Source of the DNA: Comamonas odontotermitis
GTDB taxonomy: Bacteria > Pseudomonadota > Gammaproteobacteria > Burkholderiales > Burkholderiaceae_C
Reading direction: 5' to 3'
DNA length: 40,642 nucleotides
Assembly (NCBI RefSeq): GCF_014207855.1
Contig: NZ_JACHKZ010000032.1
Span: 1 to 40,642, forward strand
In this document: positions 32,510-40,549 of the stretch, in pieces
How the letters are laid out: each line of letters begins with the position of its first letter
Numbering within the stretch: position 1 is the first letter of the stretch
The notes under the pieces: model-generated
What the model was told of the DNA's origin: nothing
Seen by the model: the letters and a program-made list of their open reading frames with translations, nothing else
Databases searched by the model: none
Translations under genes and position numbers: made by a program

Positions 32510-33403
32510 ATGGCCGACTTTGATATCAGCTTGTTGCGCACTTTCGCCTCGGTGGTGGACAGCGGCGGGTTTTCGCGCGCGGGTGAGCGGGTGCACCGCA
32601 CCCAGTCCACCGTCAGCCAGCAGATCAAGAAGCTGGAGGAGCAGGCCGGGCGCCAGCTGCTGTCACGCGGTGCGCGCTCCAGTCTGCTCACGCCCGATGG
32701 CGAGCGCATGCTGAGCTATGCACGGCGCATCCTGGCCCTGCACGACGAGGCGCGCAATCTGTTTGCCGAAGACCTGCCCGAGCTGGTGCGCGTGGGCGTC
32801 ACCGAAGACCTGGCTGTCGATTCGCTGCCCGCCGCGCTCAGCCCGCTGGCGCTGGGAGACGACCATGTGCGGCTGGAGGTGCGGTGCGGCCTCTCGCGGC
32901 TTTTGGAGGCCGATTTGGGTAACGGCCTTCTCGATGTAGCGCTGTTTCGCCGTGTGGAAAGCCAGCCGAGCTCCGGCCCGGACTGCTGGGCAGAAAGCCT
33001 GCAATGGGTATGCGCCCAAGGCAGCCGCCCTGAGCAATCGCAGGTGCTGCCGCTGGTGCTCTTTCCGCATGAGTGCATCCTGCGCGGCTATGCGCTCGGT
33101 CAGCTCGACGCCATGGGCCGGCGCTGGCGCATTGCCTATACCAGCCCGAATGTATCGGGCATCCAGGCTGCCGTGCGCGCGGGGCTGGGCGTGGCATTGC
33201 TGTCGCAGCGCATGCTGCCCTTGCAGGGGCTGCGGGTGATTGCGCCGGGCGAGGGCCTGCCGTCACTGCCGCAGGTTTCCGTGCTGCTGCGCAGCGGCCC
33301 GGGCGCATTGGGGCCGCGGGCCCAGCAGGTGATGGAGTTGCTGCGCGCGCACATGGATGAGACGGTGGCTGCCTCCCATAAGCAGGCGTCCGTATGGGCC
33401 TGA
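32510..33403 (+). CDS. LysR-family transcriptional regulator
   Basis: A 297-residue LysR protein. The winged helix-turn-helix covers residues about 1-60 (FASVVDSGGFSRAGERVHRT then QSTVSQQIKKLEEQAGRQLL) and is followed by a short linker helix and an effector-binding domain. The N-terminal similarity is to the LrhA/ArgP-distant group that often governs neighbouring exporters. A strong ribosome site (aggag, 7 bases before the ATG) picks 32510 over an upstream in-frame start at 32480. It is divergent from the EamA exporter and very likely regulates it from the 120-bp shared region; the effector is unknown. Its 3' end is 10 bp from the convergent pseudouridine synthase gene. Confidence 0.92.
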   Translation: MADFDISLLRTFASVVDSGGFSRAGERVHRTQSTVSQQIKKLEEQAGRQLLSRGARSSLLTPDGERMLSYARRILALHDEARNLFAEDLPELVRVGVTEDLAVDSLPAALSPLALGDDHVRLEVRCGLSRLLEADLGNGLLDVALFRRVESQPSSGPDCWAESLQWVCAQGSRPEQSQVLPLVLFPHECILRGYALGQLDAMGRRWRIAYTSPNVSGIQAAVRAGLGVALLSQRMLPLQGLRVIAPGEGLPSLPQVSVLLRSGPGALGPRAQQVMELLRAHMDETVAASHKQASVWA

Positions 33404-33413
33404 TCCGATCCGA

Positions 33414-34133
33414 TTAAAAATCTGCGGGCAGGGTGCATGCCACCGGCACCTGCGTCACCGGGTGCATGAAGGCAATGTGCTGGGCCTGAAGCAACAGGCG
33501 GGGCGCCATCGCCTGTACCTCGGGCGCGGCATACAGGCTGTCGCCCAGTATCGGGTGCCCTATAGCTTGCAGGTGCAGGCGCAGCTGGTGGGTGCGGCCG
33601 GTGACGGGGGCCAGCCACAAGCGCGTGCTGCCTACCGGGGTGGCAGGCAGGGCAGCGGCTTGCGGGCCTGTTTCCGCACGCCACCAGGTCTGGCTGGGCT
33701 TGCCGATGACATGGTCTACGCGCTGAAGCGGGCGACGCTCCCAGTCTGCGATCAACGGCAGGTCGATCAGGCTCCAGCGTTCTCCGTCTTGCGGCATGCC
33801 GGTGAGCAGGCCCGTATCGGCAGGCATTGGCTGCGGCACAGGAGAGCCGCTGGCGACAGCCATGTAGCGCTTGTCCACCTTGCGAGCGGCAAAGGCGTCG
33901 CCCAGTGCGCGCTGCACGGCCAGGCTGCGCGCCATCACCACCAGGCCCGAGGTCGCCTGATCGAGCCGGTGCACTACCAGTGCATCCGGCCACTGCTCCT
34001 GGGCACGGCTGCTGAGGCAATCGAGCTTGTCCGGCCCCTTGCCGGGAACGCACAGCAGGCCCGAGGGCTTGTTCAGCACCACGAGGTGCGCATCTTCGTA
34101 CACAGGAATCAACACGGGCCACCGTCTCGCCAA
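33414..34133 (-). CDS. RluA-family pseudouridine synthase
   Basis: A 239-residue RNA-modifying enzyme. The catalytic aspartate is D58 in VVHRLDQATSGLVVMARSL, and the fold continues with KVDKRYMAVASG and TRLWLAPVTGRTHQLRLHLQ; the DSLYAAPEV segment is near 200. The N-terminus VLIPVYEDAHLVVLNKPSGL is typical of the RluA catalytic domain; there is no S4 RNA-binding domain. The short form resembles E. coli RluA (219 residues), which acts on 23S rRNA 746 and tRNA 32, but other RluA-like proteins of this size (TruC/YqcB) target tRNA, so the target is left open. It is convergent with the LysR gene and divergent from the acyl-CoA ligase gene. Confidence 0.92.
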   Translation of the reverse strand: MARRWPVLIPVYEDAHLVVLNKPSGLLCVPGKGPDKLDCLSSRAQEQWPDALVVHRLDQATSGLVVMARSLAVQRALGDAFAARKVDKRYMAVASGSPVPQPMPADTGLLTGMPQDGERWSLIDLPLIADWERRPLQRVDHVIGKPSQTWWRAETGPQAAALPATPVGSTRLWLAPVTGRTHQLRLHLQAIGHPILGDSLYAAPEVQAMAPRLLLQAQHIAFMHPVTQVPVACTLPADF

Positions 34134-34306
34134 AGAAAGACCGACATTGTAGAAACTGTACGGAATGCGACAGCCGCGTGCTGCTGGCCAGCGCGCCTTG
34201 CCTTACCGTAACGCCCAAATGCACCAGCGGCATTTGCTCATGCCGATTTGCTGCAACTAGGGTTGCTACGATGGCTGGGTATTACCGGTTGGTGCTACAA
34301 AAATGG

Positions 34307-34349
34307 TTGCTGCTGGCGCTTGCCGGGTAAGCGCTGCACATCAAAAAAA
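34307..34349. repeat. Dispersed intergenic palindrome, copy F
   Basis: TTGCTGCTGGCGCTT, loop gccggg, TAAGCGCTGCAC and an A-rich tail (tcaaaaaaa). GCGCTT pairs with AAGCGC. It lies in the upstream region of the acyl-CoA ligase gene and ends 15 bases before its ATG, so its hairpin would fall in the 5' untranslated RNA close to the ribosome site aaaggaga. Confidence 0.6.
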
Positions 34350-34363
34350 CCAAAGGAGAACGT

Positions 34364-36010
34364 ATGCTTGGCCTGATGCAAAACCAGCAATTGCTGACCT
34401 CGAACCTGCTGGAGTTTGCGGAGCGTTACCACCGCGATACCGAGATCGTCTCGCGCCGGGTGGAAGGGGATATCCACCGCTACACCTATGCCGATTTTGC
34501 CCGGCGCGCGCGCCAGGTGGCAGGCACGCTCGATGCGATGGGTCTCGCGCCGAGCACGCGCGTGGCCACCCTGGCCTGGAACGGATACCGCCACCTGGAG
34601 CTGTATTACGGCGTGGGCGGCTCGGGCCGCGTCATCCATACCGTCAACCCCCGCCTGCACCCTGATCAGATCGCCTGGATCGTGAACCATGCCGAAGACG
34701 AGGTGTTGTGCTTTGACATGAGCTTTCTGCCCATCGTCCAGGCAGTACACGCCAGATGCCCCACGGTCCGGCAATGGGTGGCGCTGTGCGATGCAGACAA
34801 GCTGCCGGCGGACAGCGGCATTCCCGGCCTGGTATCGTACGAGAACTGGATTGCTTCCACGCCCACCAGCTACACCTGGCCGCAGTTCGATGAAAACACC
34901 GCCTGTGGCATGTGCTATACCAGCGGCACCACGGGCAACCCCAAGGCGGTGCTGTATTCGCACCGCAGCACCACCTTGCATGCCTACGGTGCTTCGCTGC
35001 CCGACGTGATGGACATTTCGTCGCGCGATGTGGTGCTGCCGGTGGTGCCCATGTTCCACGTCAACGCCTGGGGGCTACCGTATTCGGGGCCATTGAATGG
35101 TGCCAAGCTGGTTTTTCCCGGCCCGGGTCTGGATGGCAAATCGGTGTACGAGCTGATCGAGTCCGAAAAAGTGACCTTTGCCGCCGGGGTGCCCACGGTC
35201 TGGCAGATGCTGCTCAACCATGTGCAGACCCAGGGCCTGAAGTTCAGCACATTCAAGCGCACGGTGATCGGTGGCTCGGCCTGCCCCCCTGCAATGATCA
35301 AGACCTTTCAGGACGACTATGGCGTGACCGTGCTGCATGCCTGGGGCATGACCGAGCTGAGCCCCCTGGGCACCGTCTGCACCCTAAAGAACAAGCACCT
35401 GGGCCTTCCTGCAGAGGAGCAGGCGAAGCTGCTGGCCAAGCAGGGTCGGGTGATCTTTGGCGTGGACATGAAGATCGTGGGCGACAACGGCGAGGATCAG
35501 CCCTGGGATGGCAAGACCTATGGCGATCTGCTCGTGCGCGGCCCCTGGACGGTGGGCAACTATTACCGCAACGAGGGCTCGTCCCCCCTGGTCAAGGATG
35601 CACAAGGGCGTGAATGGTTTCCCACGGGCGATGTGGCCACCATCGATGCCGATGGCTTCATGCACATCACCGACCGCAGCAAGGATGTGATCAAGTCCGG
35701 CGGCGAATGGATCAGTTCCATCGACATTGAAAACATCGCCATGGCCCACCCCGCCGTGGCCATGGCCGCCTGTGTGGGCATGCCGCACCCCAAGTGGGAC
35801 GAGCGCCCGGTGGTGTTTGTGGCCTTGAAGCCGGGCCAGTCGGTCAGCAAGGAAGCACTGCTGGCCTTCTACCAGGGCAAGACCGCCAAGTGGCAGATTC
35901 CCGATGATGTGGTGTTTGTCGAGAGCATTCCGCTCGGGGCCACAGGCAAGATGCTGAAAACCCGGCTGCGCGAGCAGCATGCTGGCTACGTATTGCCAAC
36001 CGCAATATAG
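34364..36010 (+). CDS. Long/medium-chain fatty acid-CoA ligase (AMP-forming)
   Basis: A 548-residue ANL-superfamily acyl-CoA synthetase. The P-loop-like AMP motif is [17 protein letters not shown] (185-200), the A5 motif is [12 protein letters not shown] near 330, the hinge region is [20 protein letters not shown] near 425 with [13 protein letters not shown], and the adenylation lysine is K529 in [33 protein letters not shown] is typical of the FadD-like group. It activates fatty acids with ATP and CoA. An AAAGGAGA ribosome site lies 6 bases before the ATG. A following SDR gene (108 bp gap, with a repeat copy between) has the same strand. A medium- or long-chain substrate is inferred from family only. 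Confidence 0.93.
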   Translation: MLGLMQNQQLLTSNLLEFAERYHRDTEIVSRRVEGDIHRYTYADFARRARQVAGTLDAMGLAPSTRVATLAWNGYRHLELYYGVGGSGRVIHTVNPRLHPDQIAWIVNHAEDEVLCFDMSFLPIVQAVHARCPTVRQWVALCDADKLPADSGIPGLVSYENWIASTPTSYTWPQFDENTACGMCYTSGTTGNPKAVLYSHRSTTLHAYGASLPDVMDISSRDVVLPVVPMFHVNAWGLPYSGPLNGAKLVFPGPGLDGKSVYELIESEKVTFAAGVPTVWQMLLNHVQTQGLKFSTFKRTVIGGSACPPAMIKTFQDDYGVTVLHAWGMTELSPLGTVCTLKNKHLGLPAEEQAKLLAKQGRVIFGVDMKIVGDNGEDQPWDGKTYGDLLVRGPWTVGNYYRNEGSSPLVKDAQGREWFPTGDVATIDADGFMHITDRSKDVIKSGGEWISSIDIENIAMAHPAVAMAACVGMPHPKWDERPVVFVALKPGQSVSKEALLAFYQGKTAKWQIPDDVVFVESIPLGATGKMLKTRLREQHAGYVLPTAI

Positions 36011-36065
36011 CCATCGCTCAGGCTGCGGGGTAGGAGCGAATTTTCAGCACAATCAATGGATGCCG

Positions 36066-36102
36066 TATAACTGTATTGCGCTTGAAGCTATCAAAATCAT
36101 AG
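36066..36102. repeat. Dispersed intergenic palindrome, copy G (degenerate)
   Basis: Only parts are kept: TATTGCGCTTGAAGCTATC followed by aaaatcatag. The left arm and the outer right-arm sequence GCTATCaAAAtCATAG are recognisable, but the middle is deleted. It lies between the acyl-CoA ligase and the following SDR gene. Confidence 0.35.
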
Positions 36103-36117
36103 TATTGGAGATCCATC

Positions 36118-36909
36118 ATGGCGCGTAGGATTCAACAGCTTTTCGATCTGAGCGGCAAGACTGCGCTGGTGACCGGCGGCTCGCGCGGCCTGGGCCTGCA
36201 ACTGGCGCATGCACTGGGCGAGGCGGGCGCCAAGATTGTCGTTACCAGCCGCAAGGCCACCGAGCTGGAAGCTGCCGTGGCCGAGCTGCGCGGCGCAGGC
36301 ATCGACGCACGCTGGATTGCTGCCGATTGTGCGGTAGAGACGGAAATTGAGCGTCTGGCCGCAGAAACACTGGAGCGCGTGGGCGACCTGGACATTCTGG
36401 TCAACAACGCGGGCGCCAGCTGGGGCGCCCCTGCCGAAGACCACCCAATCGCTGCCTGGGACAAGGTGATGAACCTGAATGTGCGCGGCTATTTTCTGCT
36501 ATCGCAGCACATCGCCAAGAACAGCATGATTGGTCGGCGCAGCGGCGCCATCATCAACGTGGCCTCCATCGCAGGGTTGGGCGGCAACCCGCTGGCGATG
36601 AAAACCATTGCCTACAACACCAGCAAGGGCGCGGTGATCAACTTCACACGCGCGCTGGCGGCCGAGTGGGGGCACTATGGCATTCGCGTCAATGCGCTGG
36701 CTCCGGGGTTCTTCCGTACCAAGCTCGCCAACGGACTGATCGACCAGTTGGGCGAAGACCAGATGACCGCCAACGTGCCGCTCGGGCGCCTGGGTGATAA
36801 CGAAGACCTCAAGGGCGCTGCGGTGCTGCTGGCCAGCGATGCGGGCAAGCACATCACCGGCCAGTTTCTGGCCGTGGACGGCGGCGTGAGCGTGGTGACG
36901 GCTGGGTAG
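36118..36909 (+). CDS. Classical SDR-family oxidoreductase
   Basis: A 263-residue short-chain dehydrogenase. The cofactor motif is VTGGSRGLGLQLAHALG (19-35), NNAG is at 96-99, the catalytic serine is S150 (INVASIAGLGG), and YNTSK gives Y166 and K170. NALAPGFFRTKL and DGGVSV complete the fold. It resembles gluconate-5-dehydrogenase and 3-ketoacyl-ACP reductase-like SDRs; an R in GSRGLG and the TSRK segment suggest NADPH use. It follows the acyl-CoA ligase gene on the same strand, so it may act on a 3-ketoacyl or hydroxyacyl thioester; this is inference. Confidence 0.92.
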   Translation: MARRIQQLFDLSGKTALVTGGSRGLGLQLAHALGEAGAKIVVTSRKATELEAAVAELRGAGIDARWIAADCAVETEIERLAAETLERVGDLDILVNNAGASWGAPAEDHPIAAWDKVMNLNVRGYFLLSQHIAKNSMIGRRSGAIINVASIAGLGGNPLAMKTIAYNTSKGAVINFTRALAAEWGHYGIRVNALAPGFFRTKLANGLIDQLGEDQMTANVPLGRLGDNEDLKGAAVLLASDAGKHITGQFLAVDGGVSVVTAG

Positions 36910-36942
36910 ACTTCAGGCAGAGCCGCCAGTGGTTCAAAGGAA

Positions 36943-37398
36943 TCAAAGCTCGTGGCTGTACACGATGAACCCCTTGTGCTCTGCCATCTTGTCGTACAGC
37001 GCGCGCCCGGCTGAGTTGTGGTGCTGGGTCTGCCAATACACGCGGCAGGCGCCTGCACGGCGGGCCTCGCTGTACACCGCCTCGATCAGTGCCTTGCCAA
37101 TGCCTTGCCCGCGGCAGGCGGGCAGGGTGAACAGATCCTGCAGATAGCACACCGGCTGCAGGCGTGAAGTGCTGACGTGGAACAGGTAGTGCGTGAGGCC
37201 GAGCAGCCGCCCTTCGGATTGCGCCACCAGAGCGAACATCGGTACCACCGGGTTATGAAAACCCTGCCAGGTGTTCTGGGTGATGGCGTCAGGCAGGGCG
37301 GTTTCGCCTTCGCGGCCATAGAAGGCGTTGTAGCCATCCCAAAGCGGCTTCCAGCCCAGGTAATCGGTAGGTGCCAGGGGACGGATCTGGGTAGGCAT
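36943..37398 (-). CDS. GNAT-family N-acetyltransferase
   Basis: A 151-residue Gcn5-related acetyltransferase. The acetyl-CoA motif A is LPACRGQGIGKALIEAVYSE (Q/R-x-x-G-x-G), preceded by the beta-4 strand sequence CYLQDLFT, and the C-terminal motif WQTQHHNSAGRALYDKMAE with KGFIVYSHEL is typical. The N-terminus opens PTQIRPLAPTDYLGWKPLWD. The substrate is unknown. The ATG at 37398 is preferred over a longer in-frame start at 37494, whose added residues (cysteine-rich, basic) lie outside the domain. It is convergent with the SDR gene. Confidence 0.9.
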   Translation of the reverse strand: MPTQIRPLAPTDYLGWKPLWDGYNAFYGREGETALPDAITQNTWQGFHNPVVPMFALVAQSEGRLLGLTHYLFHVSTSRLQPVCYLQDLFTLPACRGQGIGKALIEAVYSEARRAGACRVYWQTQHHNSAGRALYDKMAEHKGFIVYSHEL

Positions 37399-37614
37399 GG
37401 TGTGTGGCTCGCTGAATCTGCATGTATGGCCTTTGACTGTAGCGGGTTTGGGGCCGCAACAGAGATGCAGTAGCGCTTTCATGGAAAGCTGCAAGCAGCT
37501 GTCACCTAGACGTCAGGGTTTCCCCTTAAATGCGCCAGCAAGCGGTTATGCTTGCTGCATGGGCCGCCCGCCGCCGCGCGGCCTTTGCTTTTTGTCTTTG
37601 CGTTCTACGTTCTC

Positions 37615-38058
37615 ATGCTGGAGCCCGCCGTGCTGCCTTTTGAAGTTGAAATCCCCTTTGTCAGTCACCTGGGCTTTAGCTTGCACAAATGGGCCGATGG
37701 CGAGAGCGAGCTGCACTACCACGCACGCCCCGAGCACCTCAACAGCTTTGATGTGACGCATGGGGGCGCATCGATGACGCTGCTGGATGTGACCATGGCC
37801 CACGCGGCGCGCAGCGCTATTGCAGGCAGCGGTGCGGTCACCATCGAGATGAAAACCAGTTTCATGGCCACGGCCAAGGGCCCGCTGGTCGCCAAGGGCA
37901 AGCTGCTCTCGCGCACCAAAACCATGGCTTTCTGCGAAGGCTGGCTGTATGACGAGGCGGGCAAGCTCTGCTGCCATGCCACCGGAACCTTCAAGTACGT
38001 GATGCCGGAAGTCGTGCAATCCTTGCAGGCCGCCAAAAAGCAGATCAAGACCGATTGA
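37615..38058 (+). CDS. PaaI-type hotdog-fold thioesterase
   Basis: A 147-residue hotdog-fold protein. The helix carrying the active site is SFDVTHGGASMTLLDVTMAH, with the family HGG motif, and the TIEMKTSFMATAKGPLVAKG strand follows. It probably hydrolyses an acyl-CoA ester in the cytoplasm. An in-frame start at 37552 would add a stretch of hydrophobic residues (LLFVFAFYVLML) resembling a membrane segment, but lacks family similarity. I use 37615. The neighbouring genes are an acetyltransferase on each side, and the same plus-strand orientation as the ElaA-like gene 64 bp downstream suggests a short unit. Confidence 0.86.
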   Translation: MLEPAVLPFEVEIPFVSHLGFSLHKWADGESELHYHARPEHLNSFDVTHGGASMTLLDVTMAHAARSAIAGSGAVTIEMKTSFMATAKGPLVAKGKLLSRTKTMAFCEGWLYDEAGKLCCHATGTFKYVMPEVVQSLQAAKKQIKTD

Positions 38059-38122
38059 ATTCACCGGCTTCCCTGGCCGCCACCAGCCGCAGCGCTCTGC
38101 CTTTGTTTGAGTGATAGATCCC

Positions 38123-38605
38123 ATGCCAAAGCCTTCTTCTCCTGCTGATCAGTTGAACTGGACCTGTCTTTCCTTTGACCAGTTGAGCCTGGGCGATCTG
38201 TATGACACGCTGCACGTGCGCTGCCAGGTATTCATTGCCGAGCAGGTGGCGTTTCAGGATCTGGATTACAAAGACCAGAGCGCCTGGCATCTGCTGGGGC
38301 GCGATGGGTCTGGTGTGCTGCAATCGTACGCACGCATACTTCCGCCAGGGCTGGCTTACGAAGAACCATCCATTGGCCGGGTGCTGGCCATGGCGGCTGT
38401 GCGCGGCACAGGCGCTGGCTGGGAGCTGATGCGCCACGCGATGGCCGAGGTGGAGCAGCGCTGGCCCGGTTCACCGATTCGCATCGGCGCGCAGGCCTAT
38501 CTGCAAAAGTTCTACGAGGGTTGCGGCTTCGAGGTCGTGTCGCAGCCGTACCTGGAAGACGGCATTCCGCACCTGACCATGCTGTACCGCAGCCAGGGCG
38601 CATGA
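38123..38605 (+). CDS. elaA: ElaA-like GNAT-family N-acetyltransferase
   Basis: A 160-residue protein of the ElaA branch of GNATs. Signatures are LYDTLHVRCQVFIAEQ, FQDLDYKDQSAWHLLG, YARILPPG, IGRVLAMAAVRGTGAGWELM and a C-terminal GCGFEVVSQPYLEDGIPH with HLTML. E. coli ElaA is 153 residues and its substrate is unknown. The ATG at 38123 is used; a GTG at 38111 is also in frame. It is downstream of the thioesterase gene on the same strand and followed by a palindromic repeat copy. Confidence 0.9.
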   Translation: MPKPSSPADQLNWTCLSFDQLSLGDLYDTLHVRCQVFIAEQVAFQDLDYKDQSAWHLLGRDGSGVLQSYARILPPGLAYEEPSIGRVLAMAAVRGTGAGWELMRHAMAEVEQRWPGSPIRIGAQAYLQKFYEGCGFEVVSQPYLEDGIPHLTMLYRSQGA

Positions 38606-38671
38606 GAGCTGCAGCGCATGCATATCCACCTGCCATGCGCGAAATGGGATATTGCACGACTGCAGTTCAAA

Positions 38672-38722
38672 TCGGCTGCTGGCGCTTGCCAGATGCGCAC
38701 AGCTGCTCATATTTTCATAGCA
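38672..38722. repeat. Dispersed intergenic palindrome, copy H
   Basis: TCGGCTGCTGGCGCTT, loop gccag, then ATGCGCACAGCTGCTCATAT and a TTTTCATAG tail. GCTG pairs with CAGC and GCGC with GCGC. The terminal CATAG matches the TATGG/ATAG tail of copies E and G. It lies between the ElaA-like gene and the MFS transporter gene, both rightward. Confidence 0.6.
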
Positions 38723-38735
38723 AATCGAGCCAGCC

Positions 38736-40178
38736 ATGGATAAGTCTCTGACACCCGATACGGTCTTGGCACCGGCTGCAACCATGAGAGACGGCCTTCC
38801 CATGCCCGAGCGGCGCCTGGCAATGCTGGTGATCGTGCTGGGCCTGATAGTAGCCGTGCTCGATGGCTCCATCATGAATCTGGCCCTGCCTACGGTGGCC
38901 AAACAGCTCAATGCCCAACCATCGGAGGCGATCTGGATCGTCAATGCCTACCAGCTGGGCACCTTGGGCTTGCTGTTGCCGCTGGCGGCGCTGGGTGAAC
39001 GCATCGGCTACCGCAAGGTCTACCTGATTGGCATGCTGTGCTTCACCATCGCATCGGCCATTGCCATGCTGGCGCAATCGTTGTGGCTGCTGATTGCAGC
39101 GCGCGGCCTGCAAGGTATGGGTGCGGCCGGGGTGATGGCGGTGAACGCGGCGCTGGTGAGGCTGACGTATCCGGCTTCCCGGCTGGGCAAGGGCATGGCG
39201 CTCAATTCACTGGTGGTGGCGGTGTCATCGGTTGCCGGGCCGGGCGTGGCGGCCCTGATCCTGTCGATTGCCAGCTGGCCGTGGCTGTTTGCCATCAACG
39301 TACCGTTGGGGCTGCTGACTTTGTGGCTGGGGCGCAAGGCCTTGCCGCACAACCCGCCGCAATTGCTGGCCGCGCCTCACGCACGGCTCACGCCAGTGGA
39401 TGTGGCGCTGAACTTTGCCATGTTCTCGCTGGTGTTCCTGGGGGCAGAGCGCATCGGCGTGCGGCACGATGCCGCTGCCGCTGGGCAGGCCGGCACCGGC
39501 TGGGCCATGTTGGGCCTGGGACTGGTGCTGGGTGCCTGGTATGTGCTGCGGCAAAAAAGGCTCACCTTGCCACTGCTGCCGCTCGATCTGCTGCGCATTC
39601 CGGTGTTTGCACTCTCCATGGGGGCGTCAATCGGTGCATTCAGCGCGCAGATGCTCTCGTTCATTGCCTTGCCGTTCATGCTGCTCGATGCCTTGGGCCG
39701 CAGCCACTTTGCCGCCGGTATGCTGATGACGGCGTGGTCGGCCGCCATCGTGCTGGTGGCGCCGGTGGCGGGCAAGCTCATCGGCAAGGTGGAAGACGGC
39801 CTGCTGGGCGGCATCGGCATGGCGATCCTGGCTTTCGGACTGCTCAGTCTGGCCCTGCTGCCTGCCGATCCGGGCGATCTGAACATCGGCTGGCGCATGG
39901 CGCTGTGCGGCCTGGGTTTCGGCCTGTTCCAGTCGCCCAACAACCACACCATCGTTACCTCGGCGCCGCTGGCACGTGCCGGAGCCGCCAGCGGCATGCT
40001 CGGCACCGCGCGGCTCACGGGGCAATCGCTGGGAGCGGTGCTGGTGGCCATCATCTTCACCTTGTGGCCCGTGCACAGCGGCATGGGCACCACGGTGGCG
40101 CTGTACATCGCGGCTGCGTTTGCCGCCATGTCCGCAGTGTTCAGCAGCCTGCGCCTCAAGCACACGGCTACGCATTAG
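38736..40178 (+). CDS. MFS transporter, DHA2 (14-helix) drug-efflux family
   Basis: A 480-residue multidrug-type transporter. The N-terminal helix carries LIVAVLDGSIMNLALPTVAK, with the acidic D(x)SIxNxALP motif typical of DHA2 proteins, then EAIWIVNAYQLGTLGLLLPL, LGERIGYRKVYLIGMLCF (motif A) and AARGLQGMGAAGVMAVNAAL (motif B/C). The second half contains LARAGAASGMLGTARLTGQS. Fourteen hydrophobic segments fit the EmrB/QacA group in length and arrangement, although this protein is at the short end. It exports drugs or metabolites by proton exchange; the substrate is unknown. A 16-base perfect palindrome overlaps its stop. Confidence 0.92.
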   Translation: MDKSLTPDTVLAPAATMRDGLPMPERRLAMLVIVLGLIVAVLDGSIMNLALPTVAKQLNAQPSEAIWIVNAYQLGTLGLLLPLAALGERIGYRKVYLIGMLCFTIASAIAMLAQSLWLLIAARGLQGMGAAGVMAVNAALVRLTYPASRLGKGMALNSLVVAVSSVAGPGVAALILSIASWPWLFAINVPLGLLTLWLGRKALPHNPPQLLAAPHARLTPVDVALNFAMFSLVFLGAERIGVRHDAAAAGQAGTGWAMLGLGLVLGAWYVLRQKRLTLPLLPLDLLRIPVFALSMGASIGAFSAQMLSFIALPFMLLDALGRSHFAAGMLMTAWSAAIVLVAPVAGKLIGKVEDGLLGGIGMAILAFGLLSLALLPADPGDLNIGWRMALCGLGFGLFQSPNNHTIVTSAPLARAGAASGMLGTARLTGQSLGAVLVAIIFTLWPVHSGMGTTVALYIAAAFAAMSAVFSSLRLKHTATH

Positions 40179-40192
40179 CGCACTAGTGCGCT
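40177..40192. repeat. 16-bp perfect palindrome AGCGCACTAGTGCGCT at the MFS gene stop
   Basis: AGCGCACT followed by AGTGCGCT is a perfect inverted repeat with no loop. It starts within the TAG stop of the transporter gene. There is no T-run after it, so it is not a standard terminator. It could be a protein-binding site or a chance feature. Confidence 0.6.
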
Positions 40193-40446
40193 TGCCGCTG
40201 CCGTTTACGTGTGAAGCGCATTTGGGCTTACAAGGGCGTTGTTGCATGACGGTGACTTCCCATCCATGCAAATGCCGCTAGGCATTCACCATGCTTTTTA
40301 CTTCTTCGTATTGAGAGATCTCAATCGCTTGCGTTCGCTGTCTCTAAACAGCGTCTTCCGACAATCGGTCGCTGATTTTTGGTTGTCTTTATCTACTATC
40401 GAGCCCCATACCAAAACACATAAACCAATAAAAACCAGGGGCCAGC
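40193..40446. other. Intergenic region upstream of the truncated vgrG
   Basis: About 250 bp with no gene. It includes AT-rich stretches just before vgrG (tttatctactatcgagccc, then aaaacacataaaccaataaa), which probably hold its promoter. The sequence ggcca just before the ATG does not give a strong ribosome site. The stretch 40295-40380 (tcttcgtattgagagatctc onward) has short inverted matches but no clear hairpin with T-run. Confidence 0.4.
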
Positions 40447-40549
40447 ATGTCAAGCCGCACCTTTGTCGCCCACAGCCCGCTCGGCGAACAACTGGAATTT
40501 CGCTCCATGGAGGGCACCGAGCAGATTTCGCGTCTGTTCCAATTCAGAG
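40447..40549 (+). pseudogene. vgrG: 5' end of vgrG (type VI secretion spike), interrupted by an insertion sequence
   Basis: The first 34 codons read MSSRTFVAHSPLGEQLEFRS and continue SMEGTEQISRLFQF, which is the standard N-terminus of VgrG/Vgr-family proteins (RTLxVxSPLGxxLLFxxMxGxExLSRLFxF). The family frame stops exactly where the terminal repeat of an IS5-family element starts at 40550; read onwards in frame it stops at 40594-40596. A full VgrG would need some 600 or more further residues. The remainder, if kept, lies beyond the window on the far side of the element. Confidence 0.88.
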
